The notes under the pieces were generated by a model. It saw only the letters and a program-made list of their open reading frames with translations, was not told the origin of the DNA and made no database searches. From contig NZ_JBHRSW010000006.1 of assembly GCF_042646125.1 (NCBI RefSeq), positions 186,001-250,000 of the forward strand: a DNA stretch of 64,000 nt, in the 5' to 3' direction. The number at the start of each line of letters is the position of its first letter. Position 1 is the stretch's first letter. This document shows positions 61,559-64,000 of this stretch, in pieces. The stretch is from Glaciecola flavus. Lineage in GTDB: Bacteria > Pseudomonadota > Gammaproteobacteria > Enterobacterales > Alteromonadaceae. A program made the position numbers and the translations under genes.

Positions 61559-62539
61559 CTAAATGCTACCTCTGACAAAATCACGTACCTTTTCAAAATA
61601 AAATGCAGACAATGCGTTATGCTGTTCTTCAGAAAAAGAAGGAAGGCTCGCTGCTTGTGCATTTTGTCGCACTTGCTGCGCGCTGCTTGCGCCGGCTATC
61701 ACTGTCGTCACCTGGGGGTGATCTAGAATCCACCTAAGCGCTAACTGCGCCAATGGCGCGTCTTTAGGCAACAGTTCTTTTAACTCGTCAACCAATTCCA
61801 CTGCTTTAGTATATGGCAGGCCGGAAAACGTCTCACCCACGTTAAAAAATTGACCGTCTTTGTTGTAATGACGATGATCATTTTCTTCGAACACGGTATC
61901 GGCCTTGAACTTACCACTTAACAAGCCACTGGATAGCGGTAAGCGGACAATAATCCCTACATCAGCCGCCGCTGCTTGAGGTAGTAAACGCTGAATGGCA
62001 TCTTGTCGGAATAGATTAAAAATAATCTGTAATGCACTTAAACCGGGTTTATCCAAGCAAGATAAACCTTCGTTAATATTCTCGACGCTTGCCCCATAGT
62101 GCTTGATTAAGCCTTCTGCCCTAAAATCTTCTAAATAGTGCCAAACAGCGTCACCATGTAAATATTCTGGCGGAATACAATGTAACTGGATCAGATCAAT
62201 AGCGTCCACTTGCAAGCGAGATAAAGAGACTTCTATACTGGAACGCATCGCTGATTTTGTGTATTGATTGGGGTAGAGGGAAGGATCGCGACCCAACTTA
62301 GTGACGATGGTACGCGCTTTGTTGTTAGTTAAAGTCCATTGGCCAATGGATGATTCGCTCTGGCCGGCACCATATACATCAGCGGTATCCCAAAAAGATA
62401 TACCTACGTCATCCGCTGCTTCCAAAATACTCTTGGTGTTATTTGGACCGGCTATACCGAAGTCTCCGCCGAGCTGCCAACAGCCTAGGCCAACGATAGA
62501 AGCATTCAGTTTACTTTTGCCCAACTTACGAGTCTGCAT
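61559..62539 (-). CDS. Aldo/keto reductase
   Basis: 326 residues, TIM-barrel NADP-dependent oxidoreductase. Blocks: LGKSKLNASIVGLGCWQLGGDFG at the start, ISFWDTADVYGAGQSE with Asp and Tyr, VTKLGRD with Lys, and DLIQLHCIPPEYL with His; NADP-binding TTVIAGASSAQQVRQN near the end. Substrate unknown, probably an aldehyde. It is separated from the upstream TPR gene by an inverted repeat at 62579-62619. Confidence 0.9.
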   Translation of the reverse strand: MQTRKLGKSKLNASIVGLGCWQLGGDFGIAGPNNTKSILEAADDVGISFWDTADVYGAGQSESSIGQWTLTNNKARTIVTKLGRDPSLYPNQYTKSAMRSSIEVSLSRLQVDAIDLIQLHCIPPEYLHGDAVWHYLEDFRAEGLIKHYGASVENINEGLSCLDKPGLSALQIIFNLFRQDAIQRLLPQAAAADVGIIVRLPLSSGLLSGKFKADTVFEENDHRHYNKDGQFFNVGETFSGLPYTKAVELVDELKELLPKDAPLAQLALRWILDHPQVTTVIAGASSAQQVRQNAQAASLPSFSEEQHNALSAFYFEKVRDFVRGSI

Positions 62540-62578
62540 TTACCACTTCCTCAATATTACAGTACACGACGTAACATG

Positions 62579-62619
62579 AGTCGTATACCTTGTGTTCATT
62601 TCCAACAAGGTATACTACT
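62579..62619. repeat. Long inverted repeat between TPR gene and aldo/keto reductase gene
   Basis: GTATACCTTGT (62583-62593) and ACAAGGTATAC (62605-62615) are exact inverted arms of 11 bases around an 11-base loop, and extend outward by about four more bases with one mismatch (AGTC/ACT). No T run follows on either strand. It lies 21 bases after the TPR gene stop and about 40 bases before the start of the reductase gene, so it may be an operator or a weak terminator. Confidence 0.6.
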
Positions 62620-62636
62620 ACGCAAAACAAACAATA

Positions 62637-63971
62637 TTAAGGCGCAGCTTCCATACTCTGCAATATTTCGAAATTAGTTTTTTCTTTCTCAACATATTGT
62701 TGCCACTGTCTCGATGATGCTCGAGTAGCGGGATACTGCTCTGCTTTGGCTAAGGTATCCAAAGCTTCTGCAAACTTACGCTGATTGTACAAAGATAAGC
62801 CCAAAACTAGGTATGTATTGCCTGGTGAGCGTAGGTCACCCTTTTCTAGCGCCTTAGTGGCAGAAGCAATCGCTTTATCATATTGATCAGAGTTGAAATA
62901 AATCAACGCGAGTTGAGCATCTAATACACCGTCATCAGATAAATCTGCTGCTTTAGCGTAAACAGGCACGGCCTTTTCGTTTTCTTTCGCCGCTTGCCAA
63001 GCCTGTGCAAGAAAACGTAAGTTGCGTAAGTTTTCATCTAGGATATTGTCTTTGATAGCCTGTTCCATAAGAGCTGCGCCTTTGTAAGGTACACCGTTAA
63101 AGTAATACAATTGCGCCAAGTTAAAGGTATCGTTTGCGTTGCTAATAAACCCACGTTGATACGCTATTTCCATGGTAGCCAACTGCTTTTCAGGCTGCTC
63201 TAACTCGCCGTACATCCCTGCCAATTGCACCCAATACTTGGGCTCGTCGTACAGGCGAATGAGTTTGGCAATTATATCTTTGACTTTTTCAGGCTGTTTT
63301 AACTCAAAGTAAATAGCGCGTTGCAACACCAACCAATTTTCGTCCGGCAAATAACCTTCGTTCTCATGTCCAGCAATGGCTTGCTCAATATACGTTTTTG
63401 CTTCTTCATACTTTTTACCCTGATAAAGCGCTTGCGCTTTGAGTACGAAGTTTTTAGGTGGAATAGTACCGCTATTGAGTGATTCCCAACGCTCTAGGTA
63501 TTCGACCACTTTTTCAAAATTACCTTGCGCCATGTTGAGTTGAGCAAGGCTGTATAAGGCAGTTTGTTCAAAGCCAACGGGGATTGGACTCTGTTCAATC
63601 GCCTTTTCAAATGATGCAATGGTGTCGTCGAAGCGTTCTTCATTGTAATAAATAAACCCATAAAAATTGTACATAGTCGCAATTTCATAGGCATTCATAC
63701 TGCTTGCTTTTGACTTAACCTCGTCCAATATTGCTATTGCTTCTTCCGTATTTCCTGCATCACTTGCTGTTTGTGCGCGTGATAACTGTTCGTACACCTT
63801 GGCACGCAAGGTCGGAACGCGGCGCGTTTTTACGGTATTTTCTTCTTGAGCATGTAGTTCACTGCTATACGTGACTAACGCAGAAATGGTCACTACACCG
63901 CTGAAACTAAACAGACCTGACAACAAGCCTCCTAGTATGGTCGAAGCTAAAAATGTATTGCATTTATTCAT
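62637..63971 (-). CDS. Exported TPR-repeat protein
   Basis: 444 residues. A hydrophobic N-terminal segment (about 8-35, ending SELHAQ) looks like a signal peptide. The rest is nearly all tetratricopeptide-like helices, for example DDTIASFEKAIEQSP, EEAKTYIEQAI, EKQLATMEIAYQRG, YDKAIASATKALEKG and FAEALDTLAKAEQYP. In alteromonads, proteins of this layout commonly follow tonB-exbB-exbD genes; such genes would lie beyond the right edge, so this is a suggestion only. The ATG at 63971 follows GAGAGGAATTAAAG. Confidence 0.85.
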   Translation of the reverse strand: MNKCNTFLASTILGGLLSGLFSFSGVVTISALVTYSSELHAQEENTVKTRRVPTLRAKVYEQLSRAQTASDAGNTEEAIAILDEVKSKASSMNAYEIATMYNFYGFIYYNEERFDDTIASFEKAIEQSPIPVGFEQTALYSLAQLNMAQGNFEKVVEYLERWESLNSGTIPPKNFVLKAQALYQGKKYEEAKTYIEQAIAGHENEGYLPDENWLVLQRAIYFELKQPEKVKDIIAKLIRLYDEPKYWVQLAGMYGELEQPEKQLATMEIAYQRGFISNANDTFNLAQLYYFNGVPYKGAALMEQAIKDNILDENLRNLRFLAQAWQAAKENEKAVPVYAKAADLSDDGVLDAQLALIYFNSDQYDKAIASATKALEKGDLRSPGNTYLVLGLSLYNQRKFAEALDTLAKAEQYPATRASSRQWQQYVEKEKTNFEILQSMEAAP

Positions 63972-64000
63972 CTTTAATTCCTCTCGACTAGTTCAGTTCA

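Noticed and set aside
1..64000. tRNA or rRNA genes
   Set aside because: No cloverleaf with conserved T-loop GTTCRANNC context or rRNA blocks was recognised by eye; a tRNA scan would be needed to be sure.

Overview
The window reads as a chromosomal segment of a marine gammaproteobacterium of the Alteromonadales, most like Alteromonadaceae (Glaciecola/Paraglaciecola/Aliiglaciecola relatives). This rests on gene order and families: epd-pgk, tkt, a loiP-type protease, metK, mscS, then rsmE-gshB-yqgE-yqgF, pilU/pilT divergent from yggS-proC-yggT; a MetJ operator; a DUF3545 protein; and an Oar-like TonB receptor. No rRNA, tRNA, CRISPR, prophage or complete insertion sequence was seen. About 90% is ordinary coding DNA.

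Layout. 0-0.9 kb: a subtilase fragment leaving the left edge, then a long perfect palindrome next to the end of pgk. 0.9-5.1 kb (minus): pgk, epd and tkt. 5.1-8.4 kb: MetJ boxes, metK, loiP-like lipoprotein and mscS. 8.6-18.5 kb: rsmE, gshB, yqgE, yqgF, a Tat-exported Gfo/Idh/MocA oxidoreductase, pilU-pilT, yggS-proC-yggT-DUF4426. 18.5-22.6 kb: yaaA, transaldolase, pgi, DUF3545. 22.7-28.3 kb (minus): a complete thr operon (leader peptide and attenuator, thrA, thrB, thrC) with ung close behind. 28.4-32.2 kb: cobB, then a decayed GMC oxidoreductase, a VioB-type ferritin-like protein and a DUF952 protein. 32.2-36.4 kb: diguanylate cyclase, a response regulator/histidine kinase pair, a DUF3833 lipoprotein and a chalcone-isomerase-like protein. 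36.8-39.5 kb (minus): exported flavin amine oxidase, diheme cytochrome c and exported RidA. 40-45.8 kb: DUF885 lipoprotein, PLP deaminase-like enzyme, and the carboxynorspermidine pair. 45.9-52.2 kb: Oar-like receptor; uridine kinase, NupC and a 2-oxoglutarate oxygenase. 52.2-64 kb: TPR lipoprotein, GGDEF-EAL protein with an apparent ATT start, LuxR-type regulator, acs, Na/Pi transporter, two aldo/keto reductases around a glyoxalase-family protein, and a TPR protein.

How parts work together. Pentose phosphate/glycolysis genes (tkt, tal, pgi, pgk, epd) share the window with aspartate-family genes. The thr operon has both a classical Thr/Ile attenuator and a MetJ-like box in its upstream region, which suggests cross-control by methionine. 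The amine oxidase, cytochrome c and RidA genes look like one periplasmic unit: amine dehydrogenation with electrons passed to the respiratory chain and reactive imine removed.

The most unusual DNA feature is a family of nested palindromes (756-889, 19353-19488, 39849-39979). Each has arms of about 40 bp and a loop of about 52 bp. All three loops share CGCTGC-N5-YATCCATG (read on the appropriate strand), followed by a second palindrome with a TCCATG core, even though the arms of the third copy are unrelated in sequence.
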